Of a DNA stretch of 64,000 nucleotides, positions 15,816 to 25,500 are shown one piece after another. The stretch comes from Amycolatopsis sp. 2-15. Lineage in GTDB: Bacteria; Actinomycetota; Actinomycetes; Mycobacteriales; Pseudonocardiaceae. Location of the stretch: contig NZ_CP127294.1 in assembly GCF_030285625.1 (NCBI RefSeq), positions 3,482,001-3,546,000 on the forward strand, written 5' to 3'. The notes beneath the pieces were generated by a model. The model ran no database searches and was not told where the DNA came from. It worked only from the letters and a program-made list of their open reading frames with translations. How positions within the stretch are numbered: position 1 is the first letter of the stretch; the number at the start of each line of letters is the position of its first letter. A program made the position numbers and the translations under genes.

Positions 15816-18236
15816 GTGAAGCAGAATTCTGTTCGTCGCAGCCGCGGCTCGTCGATTCGGTCACGCGTGCTCGCGATCGCGTTGATTCCGAGTCTTGCTC
15901 TCCTGCTCGTCGGCGTCGCGCTCGCCGGCTACCTGATCACCGACGCCCTGCAGGCGCGGGATTACGCGCAGAAGATCCGCACCTCGGAAGGCCCGGGCAT
16001 CCCGTTCATCCTCGCCGCCGAGCAGGAGCGGCAGCTGTCGATGAGCCTGCTGGCCGGACAGGCCGACGCGCGTCAGGCGCTGCAGGCCGCGCGGCCCAAG
16101 ACCGACGCGGCGGCCGCGCAGATCAGCTCGATCCTCGAAGGCAACTTCGCCGACGACAACACCGTGCCCGCGAGCGTGAAGCAGAACATCACCACGTTCG
16201 CCGGGCTGTACTCGAAGGTGCCGCAGGTGCGCCAGCAGGTGGACGCGGGGCAGCTGCCGCTGCTGCAGACGTTCACCTTCTACAACCAGATCATCGACCA
16301 GTTCACGCAGGGCGTCGCCGGGCTCGCGCAGGCCGCGCGCGGCGCGGAGAACGCGTTCGCGCGGCTGTCGGCGATCCCGATCTTCAACGCCGCCGAGGAG
16401 ATGCAGCGCAGCGACGCCCTCTCGGCCGCCGGGCTCGCCTCGGGCGGCCTGAGCGGTGACGATCAGCGCGCGTACATCGGGCAGATCGGCGCCTACCACG
16501 CGCAGCTGGAACAGTCCGTGCCACAGATGCTGCCGCAGGTGCGCGCGAGCTACGACAAGCTCGTGGCCGGGCCGGACTGGCGCACCGTCACCCAGGTCGA
16601 AAACGCGTTCCTGGCGGGCGAAAAGCAGCTGCCGGTGCCGCAGCAGCAGTGGCGCGACGCCGCGCACCAGGTCGCCACGACGTTGATGACGATGTTCGTG
16701 ACGCAGAGCTCGGCCGCCACCAACGCGGCGATCGCCGATGCCGACACCACCCTCACCAACTCGATCATCGCGGGCGCCGCCGCGGTGCTCCTCGCGATCA
16801 TCGTGGTGCTCATCGCGCTGCGCCTGTCGCGCCGGTTCATCGCGCGCCTCGCGCGGCTGCGGGAGGACACGCTCGACGCGGCCGAGGTCCGGCTGCCGGA
16901 GCTGGTGGAGCGCGTGCGGGCGGGCGAGCCCGTGGACCTCGAAGAGGGCGGGCACTTCCTCGACCACGGTGACGACGAGATCGGCGAGGTCGCCGAGGCG
17001 TTCAACAAGGCGCAGCAGGCGGCCATCGCCGCGGCCGTCGAAGAGGCGAAGACGAGGGAGGGCACCAAGACGGTGTTCCTCAACATCGCCCACCGCAGCC
17101 AGGTGATCGTGCACCGGCAGCTGAAGGTGCTCGACGCGGCCGAGCGCAAGCAGGAGGACCCGGACCAGCTGGACACGCTCTTTCAGCTCGACCACCTCTC
17201 CACGCGCGCCCGCCGCAACGCCGAGAACCTGATCATCCTCGGCGGCGGGCAGCCCGGCCGGCAGTGGCGCAACCCCGTCGGCCTGGCCGAGCTGGTGCGT
17301 GGCGCGGCGGCCGAGACCGAGGACTTCTCGCGTGTGAAGACGGCGGCGCTGCCTTCGGTGGCCGTGCGCGGCCCGGTGGTCGGCGACCTCGTGCACCTGC
17401 TGGCGGAGCTGATCGACAACGCGACGTCGTTCTCGCCGCCCGAGGCGCGCGTCGAGCTGCGCGGCAACGTCGTCGGCAAGGGCGTGGTGATCGAGGTCGA
17501 GGACCAGGGCCTCGGGCTGGAGAAGGAACAGGCCGACGAGTTCAACGCGATGCTCGCCGACCCGCCGGACTTCGGGATCATGGCGCTGTCGGACGAGCCC
17601 CGGCTGGGCCTGTTCGTGGTCGCGCGGCTCGCGTCGCGCCACGGCATCTCCGTGCACCTGCGGGAGTCGGCCTACGGCGGCACCCGCGCGATCGTGCTGG
17701 TGCGCAGGGATCTGCTGGCCCCGCTGAGCGAGGCGACGCCGGACGTCGCCGAGGAACCGGCCTTGGTGCCGGTGCCCGAACAGCCGGTGCAGGACCCGGT
17801 GCGGTTGAGCCGCGTCGGCCGGCGAGCCGCGCGGTTGCGCCCCGAAGCGGCTCCGGTCGCGGCGGTGGAACAGCCCGCGTACGAACCGCCTGCGCCGCCG
17901 GTCGAGCAGCCCGCTCCGCCGCGCACCGCCCGGCCGCCTCGTCCGCCCCAGCCGGCGTGGCCCGCGCACGAGCCGCGGCCCGCGCCGGAGAACGGCCGGC
18001 CGCAGCAGCCCTACCGGCCGGAAGCCCCCGGACGTCCGCCGCTGCCCCAGCGCCGGCGTCAGCAGAACCTCGTGCCCCAGCTGCGCGAGGACCGCCCGGC
18101 GCACGAGCTCCAGGACGCCCGGGAGGACACGCCGGAACTCGCCCGCAACCGCCTCACGGCGTTCCAGCAGGGCACCCGGCGCGCCCGGGAGACGGAAGTC
18201 GACTACGACGACAACAGGTACGGAGATCGCGACTGA
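15816..18236 (+). CDS. cvnA: Conservon sensor histidine kinase-like protein CvnA (NIT domain)
   Basis: Membrane sensor that heads the actinomycete conservon. From the GTG at 15816 it has 806 residues: basic N-terminus, membrane helix (VLAIALIPSLALLLVGVALA), an extracellular nitrate/nitrite-sensing-like helical domain of about 270 residues, a second helix (IIAGAAAVLLAIIVVLIAL), a HAMP-like segment, and a kinase-type ATPase with ELIDNATSFSPP and VEDQGLGLEKEQ. A Pro/Arg-rich tail of about 160 residues follows. The dimerisation segment reads FLNIAHRSQVIVHRQLKVLD. An ATG at 15720 is also in frame, only about five bases after the predicted transcription start, so a leaderless longer form (838 residues) cannot be excluded. 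GGAAGGA lies 12 nt before the GTG. Confidence 0.92.
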   Translation: MKQNSVRRSRGSSIRSRVLAIALIPSLALLLVGVALAGYLITDALQARDYAQKIRTSEGPGIPFILAAEQERQLSMSLLAGQADARQALQAARPKTDAAAAQISSILEGNFADDNTVPASVKQNITTFAGLYSKVPQVRQQVDAGQLPLLQTFTFYNQIIDQFTQGVAGLAQAARGAENAFARLSAIPIFNAAEEMQRSDALSAAGLASGGLSGDDQRAYIGQIGAYHAQLEQSVPQMLPQVRASYDKLVAGPDWRTVTQVENAFLAGEKQLPVPQQQWRDAAHQVATTLMTMFVTQSSAATNAAIADADTTLTNSIIAGAAAVLLAIIVVLIALRLSRRFIARLARLREDTLDAAEVRLPELVERVRAGEPVDLEEGGHFLDHGDDEIGEVAEAFNKAQQAAIAAAVEEAKTREGTKTVFLNIAHRSQVIVHRQLKVLDAAERKQEDPDQLDTLFQLDHLSTRARRNAENLIILGGGQPGRQWRNPVGLAELVRGAAAETEDFSRVKTAALPSVAVRGPVVGDLVHLLAELIDNATSFSPPEARVELRGNVVGKGVVIEVEDQGLGLEKEQADEFNAMLADPPDFGIMALSDEPRLGLFVVARLASRHGISVHLRESAYGGTRAIVLVRRDLLAPLSEATPDVAEEPALVPVPEQPVQDPVRLSRVGRRAARLRPEAAPVAAVEQPAYEPPAPPVEQPAPPRTARPPRPPQPAWPAHEPRPAPENGRPQQPYRPEAPGRPPLPQRRRQQNLVPQLREDRPAHELQDAREDTPELARNRLTAFQQGTRRARETEVDYDDNRYGDRD

Positions 18237-18652
18237 TGGCCAACAACGGCGTCAACGAGCTCGACTGGTTGCTCGACGACCTCGTCAAGCGGGTCGCCGG
18301 TGCCGAGCGGGCAGTGGTGCTCTCGTCCGATGGGCTGCTGATCGGCCGGTCGAGCAACCTGTCCGAAGAGGACGGTGAGCACCTTTCGGCCGTCGCTTCG
18401 GCGTTCCAGAGCCTCGCGAGGGGCACCGGGCGCCACTTCGGCGGCGGCAACGTGCGGCAGACGATGGTGGAGATGGACCACGCGTTCCTCTTCGTGACGG
18501 CCGCCGGCCGCGGCGCGTGCCTCGCGCTGCTGGCGAGCGCCGACGCGGACATGGGGCTCGTGGCGTACGAGATGAACCTGATGGTGAAGCGGGTCGGCGC
18601 GGTGCTCACGGCGGCACCGCGGGCCGGAGTGGTCCAGCGGACCTCGCCATGA
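18236..18652 (+). CDS. cvnB: Conservon roadblock/LC7 protein CvnB
   Basis: A 138-residue roadblock/LC7 protein that in known conservons regulates the small GTPase CvnD and associates with the membrane complex. It starts with LDWLLDDLVKRVAGAERAVVLSSDG, trimmed here to the marks LDDLV and LSSDGLLI, and ends in MNLMVKRVG. Its ATG overlaps the cvnA stop (ATGA-type overlap) and its stop overlaps cvnC, so all four genes are translationally coupled. Confidence 0.93.
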   Translation: MANNGVNELDWLLDDLVKRVAGAERAVVLSSDGLLIGRSSNLSEEDGEHLSAVASAFQSLARGTGRHFGGGNVRQTMVEMDHAFLFVTAAGRGACLALLASADADMGLVAYEMNLMVKRVGAVLTAAPRAGVVQRTSP

Positions 18653-19020
18653 GCGGCCGGCACGAGTCCTGGTTCGACGACGAGGCCGGGCCGCTGGTCC
18701 GCTCCTACGCCGTCACGGGCGGGCGCACCCGCTCGGACACGCTCGGGCTGGACCTGATCACGCTCGTGGTCGCCATGCGGACCGCGCGCGAGGTGGCCGC
18801 GATCGAGCCGGAGTACGCGCAGATCCTGAGCCTGTGCCAGAAACCGACGTCGGTCGCCGAGGTGGCCGCGCACGTGGACCTGCCCCTGCCTGTGGTGAAG
18901 GTTCTGCTGAGTGATCTGATCGAGCAGAACCTGGTGCTGTTCCGCACCGCGGCACCACCGACCGAAGCCCCGAACAAACACGTACTCCAGGCGGTTCTCG
19001 ATGGCATCCGGAAACTCTGA
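18649..19020 (+). CDS. cvnC: Conservon DUF742 protein CvnC
   Basis: A 123-residue DUF742 protein with the family signature VRSYAVTGGRTR near residue 18 followed by a winged-helix-like C-terminal half (SVAEVAAHVDLPLPVVKVLL and DLIEQNLV). It overlaps cvnB by 4 nt and cvnD by 20 nt. In known conservons it belongs to the membrane-associated complex with CvnA, B and D; its exact role is unsettled. Confidence 0.93.
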   Translation: MSGRHESWFDDEAGPLVRSYAVTGGRTRSDTLGLDLITLVVAMRTAREVAAIEPEYAQILSLCQKPTSVAEVAAHVDLPLPVVKVLLSDLIEQNLVLFRTAAPPTEAPNKHVLQAVLDGIRKL

Positions 19021-19597
19021 ACCCCGGCGCGCGCTGACCGCGACCGCGGTCAAAGTGCTGATCGCCGGCGGGTTCGGGGTCGGCAAGACAACGATGGTCG
19101 GGTCGGTCAGCGAGGTCCCCCCGCTACGCACGGAAGAGGTGATCACCACCGCTTCCGAAGGTGTCGACGACCTCTCGGGCGTGGAGCAGAAGACCACCAC
19201 CACCGTCGCGCTGGACTTCGGTCGCATCACGATCAACTCCGAACTGATCCTCTACCTGTTCGGCACGCCCGGGCAGGACCGGTTCTGGTTCATGTGGGAC
19301 GAGCTGGCCGAGGGCGCGCTGGGCGCCGTGGTGCTGGCCGACACGCGGCGGCTGGAATCGTGCTTCGCCGCGGTGGACTTCTTCGAGCGGCGCGGCCTGC
19401 CGTTCATCGTGGGCGTGAACTGCTTCGACGGCGCGTACCGCTACGGCACGGAAGAAGTCCGGGCCGCGTTGGACCTCGACCCGGACGTTCCCTTGTTGCT
19501 GTGCGACGCCCGTGAGCGGGAGTCCACCAAGCAGGTGCTGACGATCCTCATGGAGCACGTGATGAAGCACAACGACCTGGCGGCTGCGGGCTACTGA
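19001..19597 (+). CDS. cvnD: Conservon Ras-like GTP-binding protein CvnD
   Basis: A 198-residue small GTPase. The P-loop GGFGVGKTT is at about 25-33 and switch II is FGTPGQDRF. The guanine-specificity motif reads NCFD instead of NKxD, which is common in this family. It overlaps cvnC by 20 nt and its end overlaps the convergent DoxX gene by 7 nt, leaving no room for a separate terminator. Confidence 0.94.
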   Translation: MASGNSEPRRALTATAVKVLIAGGFGVGKTTMVGSVSEVPPLRTEEVITTASEGVDDLSGVEQKTTTTVALDFGRITINSELILYLFGTPGQDRFWFMWDELAEGALGAVVLADTRRLESCFAAVDFFERRGLPFIVGVNCFDGAYRYGTEEVRAALDLDPDVPLLLCDARERESTKQVLTILMEHVMKHNDLAAAGY

Positions 19598-20067
19598 CGG
19601 GCTTTCCCGGCTCGGCGGCGCAGGTTGCCCAGGGCGAAGGCGCCCGGGCCGGTGAAGGCGATCGTCAGGAAGATCCACGAGTACAGCGCGGCCGGCTCGC
19701 CCATGTTCTGCATCGGCAGCAGGCCCATCGGCGCGTGGACGGTGAAGTAGGCGTAGGCCATCACGCCGGACAGCACGATCGCGGCCGGTCGCGTCGCCAC
19801 GCCCAGCAGGATCAGCACGGCGCCGACAACCTCGATCACGCTGGCCCAGAAGCCGGGGAAGCTGCCGAACGGCATGGCCCCGCCGTGGCCGTCGATGCCA
19901 CCGAAGAAACCGAAGCCGGCCAGGCCGTGGATCAGGAACAGGGCCGACGTGACGACCCGGAACAGGCCCAGCACGATCGGGCGGACGCGCTCGACGAGCT
20001 GCGGCTTCGTGGCCGACGCGGTGGACGCGGTGGAAGTGGCGGCCTGGGTGCGGGTGATGGTGGTCAT
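19591..20067 (-). CDS. DoxX family membrane protein
   Basis: A 158-residue protein with four membrane helices after a polar N-terminus of about 28 residues. LGLFRVVTSALFLIHGLAG, FPGFWASVIEVVGAVLILLG and the PAALYSWIFL end are typical of DoxX proteins, some of which work with thiol-redox systems in mycobacteria. It stands as a single gene between cvnD (convergent, overlapping by 7 nt) and the divergent NUDIX gene. Role here unknown. Confidence 0.85.
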   Translation of the reverse strand: MTTITRTQAATSTASTASATKPQLVERVRPIVLGLFRVVTSALFLIHGLAGFGFFGGIDGHGGAMPFGSFPGFWASVIEVVGAVLILLGVATRPAAIVLSGVMAYAYFTVHAPMGLLPMQNMGEPAALYSWIFLTIAFTGPGAFALGNLRRRAGKARQ

Positions 20068-20177
20068 TTCCGGTTCCCTCCGAGTGTTTTTCCCTTTTGC
20101 CGATGCGTCGAGCGGGCTCGCCGCGGATCGACACGGGTGCGGAAACTTTTTTCGGACGGTTCCGGCAGACTGTCGCG

Positions 20178-20633
20178 ATGGCTGCCAAACACAGCGCCGG
20201 GCTGCTGCTCTTCCGCCGGCGCGACGAGGTCGAGGTGCTGCTCGCGCACATGGGCGGGCCGTTCTGGGCGAAGAAGGACGAGGCGGCGTGGTCGCTGCCC
20301 AAGGGCGAGCTCGAGGACGGCGAGGAGCCGGTGGCCGCCGCGCGGCGCGAGTTCGCGGAGGAGCTCGGCCTGCCTGCGCCCGACGGCTCCTGGCTCCCCC
20401 TGGGCGACGTGCGGCAGTCGGGCAAGGTCGTCACGGCGTGGGCCGTGGAGGCGGACCTGGACCCGGCGGTGGTCGTGCCGGGAACCTTCGAGCTGGAGTG
20501 GCCGCCGCGCTCGGGGCGCAAGCAGGAGTTCCCGGAGGTGGACCGCGTCGAGTGGTTCGGGCTGGAAACCGCGCGGGTGAAGCTCGTGAAGGGGCAGCGG
20601 GCGTTCCTCGACCGGCTGTCCGAAGTGGTCTAG
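20178..20633 (+). CDS. NUDIX hydrolase
   Basis: Pyrophosphohydrolase of 151 residues. The complete NUDIX box GELEDGEEPVAAARREFAEE continues to LGL (residues 43-65, all catalytic Gly, Arg and Glu positions present). The N-terminal SAGLLLFRR and the WSLPKGE lead-in place it near the diadenosine-polyphosphate/NTP class. ATG at 20178 is used because the longer in-frame upstream part is non-conserved. Its stop overlaps the convergent HAD gene by 4 nt. Confidence 0.92.
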   Translation: MAAKHSAGLLLFRRRDEVEVLLAHMGGPFWAKKDEAAWSLPKGELEDGEEPVAAARREFAEELGLPAPDGSWLPLGDVRQSGKVVTAWAVEADLDPAVVVPGTFELEWPPRSGRKQEFPEVDRVEWFGLETARVKLVKGQRAFLDRLSEVV

Positions 20634-21283
20634 CCCAACAGGTCGAGGACCTCGGCCAGCGGTTTGGCTGTGAATGACGGCAGCACCAGGTCGGCGTGGC
20701 CGAAGTCGAGCACGGTGGTGATGGCGTTCGGCACGGCGACCGTCGGGATGCCGGCGGCCTTGGCGGCGCTGACGCCGTGGGGTGAGTCCTCGAAGGCGAT
20801 CGCCTGGTCGGCCGGGACGTCGAGCGTGGCCAGCGCGGCGAGGTAGGTGTCGGGGCGCGGCTTGGCCGCGTGGCGGTCCCCGGTCTCGACGGAGCCGAAC
20901 CGTTCGGCGAGGCCGAGGCGGGCCAGCTGGCCGTGGACCCAGGTGCCGGACGAGCTGGACGCGACGCCGAGCTTGAGGTTCCGGTTCGCGGCTTCGTCGA
21001 GGTAGCCGAGCACGCCTTCGCGCGGGCCCTCGGCTTCCAGCAGCTGGTGGACGCGGGCGCGCATCCCCGGGCGCAGCTGCTCGGGGTCGATGTTCGCGAC
21101 GCGTTGCGCCAGCAGTTCGAACATCGTGGCCGCCGTGTTCTGCGTGCCGATCACCGTGTGCCAGACCTCCAGCGGGAGCTCCGTGCCGTGGTCGCGGAAC
21201 ATTTCCTGCCACGACTGCAGCACCGCGGCTTCGGTGTCGGCCAGCGTTCCGTCGAAGTCGAAGATCAGCGCTCGCGTGGCCAC
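20630..21283 (-). CDS. HAD-superfamily phosphatase (beta-phosphoglucomutase-like)
   Basis: A 217-residue HAD hydrolase with motif I DFDGTLADTE (nucleophile Asp9, acid Asp11), motif II SSSSGTW, motif III Lys in KPRPD and motif IV FEDSPHG. The helical cap after motif I (about 15-80) places it with subfamily IA, beta-phosphoglucomutase/sugar-phosphatase-like enzymes. Starts at GTG 21283, 32 nt downstream of the alpha/beta hydrolase stop, on the same strand, so they may share a transcript. Confidence 0.9.
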   Translation of the reverse strand: MATRALIFDFDGTLADTEAAVLQSWQEMFRDHGTELPLEVWHTVIGTQNTAATMFELLAQRVANIDPEQLRPGMRARVHQLLEAEGPREGVLGYLDEAANRNLKLGVASSSSGTWVHGQLARLGLAERFGSVETGDRHAAKPRPDTYLAALATLDVPADQAIAFEDSPHGVSAAKAAGIPTVAVPNAITTVLDFGHADLVLPSFTAKPLAEVLDLLG

Positions 21284-21315
21284 CCGGTCAGCTTGCCGTA
21301 CGGCTTGTCGCGGTG

Positions 21316-22116
21316 TCAGCGAGGTGTGAAGAACTCCGCAAGCACGGGGGTGAGGGCCTTGGCCTTCACGAGGTGGGTCTGGCCCGGGAGGGTGCGGTAG
21401 GTGGCGCCCGGCAGCGCCTGGGCGAGCTGTGAGACGCCGGTACGCATCCACTGGGGGCTCTTGCCGCCGTCGATGACGAGTGTCGGCGCGGCGATGCCGG
21501 ACCAGCGTCCTTCCGGGAGGGGTCGGCCGGCCTGGTAACCATCCATCACGGCGTTGTCGTAGGGGAGGGTGTGGGCGACTCGCTTGAGCTTCGGCCAGGC
21601 CGGCATGAGGCGCATCATCGCGACCATGGGGGCGGGCAGTTCGACGCCGACGCGCATGAAGAGGCGGACGGCTTCCGCCCGGTTGTCGTTTTCGACGGCC
21701 TGCTCGAGCTTCTCGGTGTAGTCGCGTTCGAGGGGCTTGCGTGACCCGTCGACGACGAACGGCGGCTCGTACACGGCGAGCTTGTTCGTCGGCAAGCCGC
21801 GGTGGGCCGCTTCGAGTGCGAGCACTGCTCCCGAGGAGATCCCGAAGAGACCGGCTTCGCCGCCCGCTTCCTTGACGATGGCGGCGACATCTTCCACTTC
21901 GCGCTCCACGTCGTAGGGCAGCGTGTTCCCGCTCTCGCCCCGGCCGCGGCGGTCGAAGGTGAAGACGGTGAAGCGGCCGGCGAGCTCTTTCGCGATGGCG
22001 TCGTTGGGCGTCGAGCCGCGGTAACACATCGCCCCGTCGACGAGCACGAGCGAAGGCCCGGTGCCGAGGCGGGTGTAGCCGAGGGTGGTGCCGTCGGCGG
22101 AAATCGTGGTGGGCAT
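21316..22116 (-). CDS. Alpha/beta hydrolase
   Basis: A 266-residue hydrolase. The nucleophile elbow is GISSG (Ser94), the oxyanion region LVLVDGAMCYRG, and the catalytic His is in LPGQTHLV near the end; the acid is probably in LVIDGGKSP. FTFDRRGRGESG is the usual second loop. AAGGAGG lies 8 nt before the ATG. It follows the DUF998 gene with a 14-nt gap. Substrate is not predictable. Confidence 0.9.
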   Translation of the reverse strand: MPTTISADGTTLGYTRLGTGPSLVLVDGAMCYRGSTPNDAIAKELAGRFTVFTFDRRGRGESGNTLPYDVEREVEDVAAIVKEAGGEAGLFGISSGAVLALEAAHRGLPTNKLAVYEPPFVVDGSRKPLERDYTEKLEQAVENDNRAEAVRLFMRVGVELPAPMVAMMRLMPAWPKLKRVAHTLPYDNAVMDGYQAGRPLPEGRWSGIAAPTLVIDGGKSPQWMRTGVSQLAQALPGATYRTLPGQTHLVKAKALTPVLAEFFTPR

Positions 22117-22130
22117 GGGTTTTGCCTCCT

Positions 22131-22700
22131 TCAGTGGTTGATGGTGCGCTTGGTCTGGACCGCTGTCACGGCGAGCCAGGCGAACGCGAGCGCGACGGCC
22201 ACCCAGAACCCGATCACCACCGCCGGGCTGGTCGATCCGGTGGCGACGCCGGCGAACCCGGCGAGGAACGCGATGCCGGTGACACGGGAGTAGAGCGATT
22301 TGCGGGCGAGGCACGCGGCGGTGAAGGCGAGGAAGCCGATGCCGGCCGTGACGATGTGGAGCGCTCCGTGCCAGCTGATCGCCGTGTTGGCGGGGTCGGC
22401 CACGAAGATCCCGGCGGCGATCAGGCCGGCGCCGAAGGTGGCGATCAGCCTGCTCTTGAGCCCTACTGAGCAGGCGATGACGAGCAGGCCGGTGACGACG
22501 AAGTTGGCCACTTGGATCCAGCCGCCGGGCCCGATGGCGAGAAGGCTGACGTCGCTCCGCGCGGGGTCGAACCCGGGGCGGGTGAGGGCTTGGGCGAGGG
22601 CGGTCACGAGGTAGACGGGTCCGGCCGCGATTCCTGCTGTGAGCGGGGTTTTGTCGGTGCTTCTCGGTTGGGTGGCCGGTCTCTGTTCGACGGTGGTCAT
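22131..22700 (-). CDS. DUF998 family membrane protein
   Basis: A 189-residue protein with about six membrane helices. The pattern TAGIAAGPVYLVTALAQALT, GFDPARSDVSLLAIGPGGWIQ and ISWHGALHIVTAGIGF matches the DUF998 family, in which the RHxLS-like middle loop is conserved. It heads a likely two- to three-gene unit with the alpha/beta hydrolase and HAD genes. Function unknown. Confidence 0.88.
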   Translation of the reverse strand: MTTVEQRPATQPRSTDKTPLTAGIAAGPVYLVTALAQALTRPGFDPARSDVSLLAIGPGGWIQVANFVVTGLLVIACSVGLKSRLIATFGAGLIAAGIFVADPANTAISWHGALHIVTAGIGFLAFTAACLARKSLYSRVTGIAFLAGFAGVATGSTSPAVVIGFWVAVALAFAWLAVTAVQTKRTINH

Positions 22701-22761
22701 GGCGGGCTTCTCTCGGCACCTCGATTGCGTTTGTCGTGGAGAAGGCTGTCACCGATGGTTA

Positions 22762-22776
22762 TTGTCGTCAAGACAA
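22762..22776 (-). promoter_or_regulatory. Putative operator in front of the DUF998-hydrolase unit
   Basis: TTGTC-gtcaa-GACAA is a clean dyad 62 nt upstream of the DUF998 start, followed on the plus strand by an A-run; on the minus strand TTGACG inside it could be a -35 element. The dyad resembles TetR/MarR-type sites but no regulator gene is adjacent. Confidence 0.4.
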
Positions 22777-22869
22777 AAAAATTAGTCGGTGGGAGATGGT
22801 GGGAGGTCAGCGCGGGTGAAGTGAGACGAGGCTGGGCGTGACGAGGTCGCGTGCGGCGTGCCTGAGCGC

Positions 22870-23368
22870 TATCCGGGGCTTGGCGTTGCTCGGGTCAGGG
22901 CGGTCGGCGGCGCTTGGCCGGGATTGCGGTCTGCGAAGACGGGCCCGCCGGGTGACGAGACGATCGCCGGTCGGGCCGAAGCGCTCGCGCTGGCCTGGCG
23001 GTCGGGGTTCACGCCGGGCCTGGGTGGCCGGGTTGAGGTCGGCGGGGGTGGGGATGGTCGGGGTGGCCCGGTGGGTTCCTGGGGTCGGGCCGAAGTCCTT
23101 GCCTGGCCTAACGGCCCGGGGGTTCAGGTCGGGCCTGGTAGTCGGGTTGAGGTCGGCGCGGGCGGGGATGGTCGGGGTGGCGCGGTGGGTCGCGGGGGTC
23201 GGGCCGAAGTCCTCGTCCGGCCTGACGTTGGCCGGGTCCGGGTGGTCGAGAGTCGGTGATGTTCAGCTCGCGCGCCTGGTCGGGGTCGGCGGGCCCGCGC
23301 CGGTCAGTCCGCGTGGCGGGTTGCCGGTCTGGCCGAAGGGCTCGTCCGGCGTGGTGTTGCTCGCCCGG
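22870..23368. repeat. Degenerate tandem repeat, period about 115 nt
   Basis: The intergenic stretch 22701-23368 has no convincing gene. Within it the block TCGGGCCGAAG recurs at about 22971, 23084 and 23199, with a weaker copy TCTGGCCGAAG near 23330. Two adjacent copies (about 23006-23120 and 23121-23234) share most of their bases, including GGTTGAGGTCGGCG and GGGGATGGTCGGGGTGGC. The flanking copies are more decayed. A long plus-strand frame runs through it only because the repeat lacks stops. Confidence 0.6.
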
Positions 23369-24517
<1,149 letters not shown>

Positions 24518-24557
24518 CCCTTCGACATGGTCTACCCAGAGTAGCCGGACTCGTGGG

Positions 24558-24580
24558 CTAACGGCCCAATGGGCTGTTAG
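24558..24580. other. Hairpin upstream of the metallophosphoesterase gene
   Basis: CTAACGGCCC and GGGCTGTTAG form a 10-bp stem with one mismatch across a 3-nt loop. It lies 40 nt upstream of the phosphoesterase start and could be a terminator remnant or a leader structure. Confidence 0.4.
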
Positions 24581-24711
24581 GGCTGGCCGAGTCGAACCGA
24601 ACCGGGTCGGTCGAGTCCCGTGGCCGACTCGAAGTGGGTCAGTCGCGTTGTCGCCGCTGATCCGGTGACCGCGCCGAGACCACCCGATTCAGCGACTGCG
24701 TTGTCGATCAG

Positions 24712-24996
24712 GTGTTCGATACAGTTTTTGACATGAAGTCCTCCACTGCTCACACGGCCACCGAGATCTCCCGACGTCTAGCCCTGTCCCACGCTGAAAC
24801 CGAAGCTGTCTCGGCTCTTCACGCCGCCCTCGCTGCCCACCTGCCGACCACCCTCACCGCTCTCCGCAACGGCACCATCGACATCATCACCGCCGCCGGG
24901 CTCGCCTACCTCGCCGGTTTCCTCTCCGCCACCCAAGCCCACCTGGCGACGGAAATCCTCACGCCTGGCCGCCACGAATGGAGGTGGGTCACTTAG
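24712..24996 (+). pseudogene. Remnant of a DUF222/HNH (13E12-type) gene
   Basis: 94 codons from a GTG start give EISRRLALSHAETEA, LPTTLTALRNGTIDI and AGLAYLAGFLSATQA, the middle of the DUF222 domain that precedes an HNH nuclease in the actinobacterial 13E12 repeat family, whose members are usually 350-500 residues. The match stops at a TAG just after HEWRWVT and no HNH domain follows. It is therefore a truncated copy. These families are mobile in actinomycetes, and the flanking minisatellite and inverted repeat fit an unstable site. Confidence 0.7.
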
Positions 24997-25017
24997 TTCC
25001 TGGTGCGGGCGCTCTCT

Positions 25018-25049
25018 TGTGGACAGTGTGGCCGGCTGCACTGTCCACA
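25018..25049. repeat. Perfect inverted repeat after the DUF222 remnant
   Basis: TGTGGACAGTG (25018-25028) and CACTGTCCACA (25039-25049) form an 11-bp stem with a 10-nt loop, 22 nt after the remnant's stop codon. It may be a terminator of the former gene. Confidence 0.6.
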
Positions 25050-25280
25050 CAGGAGTATCGCGCGAGTCTTGGGCAATCGTTCGCTACGGGCTGCGTCACG
25101 AGGGGTGGTGGAGGTGGTGCACATCGAGAGGTGAGGTAGGGAAGACGGTGAGACGGCCGGAAGGTCTCCACTGCTCCCAGCCGAGGTTCGCGATGGCCCG
25201 GCTACGCGACCGGGCCGGCCGGGCGGGCGCGAGGAACCGCAGGGCGGCATGGCATCCGAGGGCGGCTCGGTGCCGCGGGG

Positions 25281-25500
25281 CGGCTTCGCGCCGTAGGGCA
25301 GTTCGGCAGGGCGGGGGAACTTCGCGCCCGCGGGGCGGCTTCGCGCCGTAGGGCGGCTCGGCAGGGCGGGGGAACTTCGCGCCCGCGGGGCGGCTTCGCG
25401 CCGTAGGGCAGTTCGGCAGGGCGGGGGAACTTCGCGCCCGCGGGGCGGCTTCGCGCCGTAGGGCAGTTCGGCAGGGCGGGGGAACTTCGCGCCGCAGGGC
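25281..25500. repeat. Minisatellite, four 55-nt tandem units
   Basis: Units begin at 25281, 25336, 25391 and 25446, nearly identical (CGGCTTCGCGCCGTAGGGCA at the head of each). Each unit consists of two 18-nt and one 19-nt subunit related to those of the following array. Because 55 is not a multiple of three, any reading frame rotates at every unit, so the repeat is not a coding repeat. The wider gap 24997-25774 contains no other gene. Confidence 0.85.

Noticed and set aside
15861..18104. 747-codon minus-strand frame antisense to cvnA
   Set aside because: No domain is recognisable and it is fully covered by the conserved conservon kinase on the plus strand.
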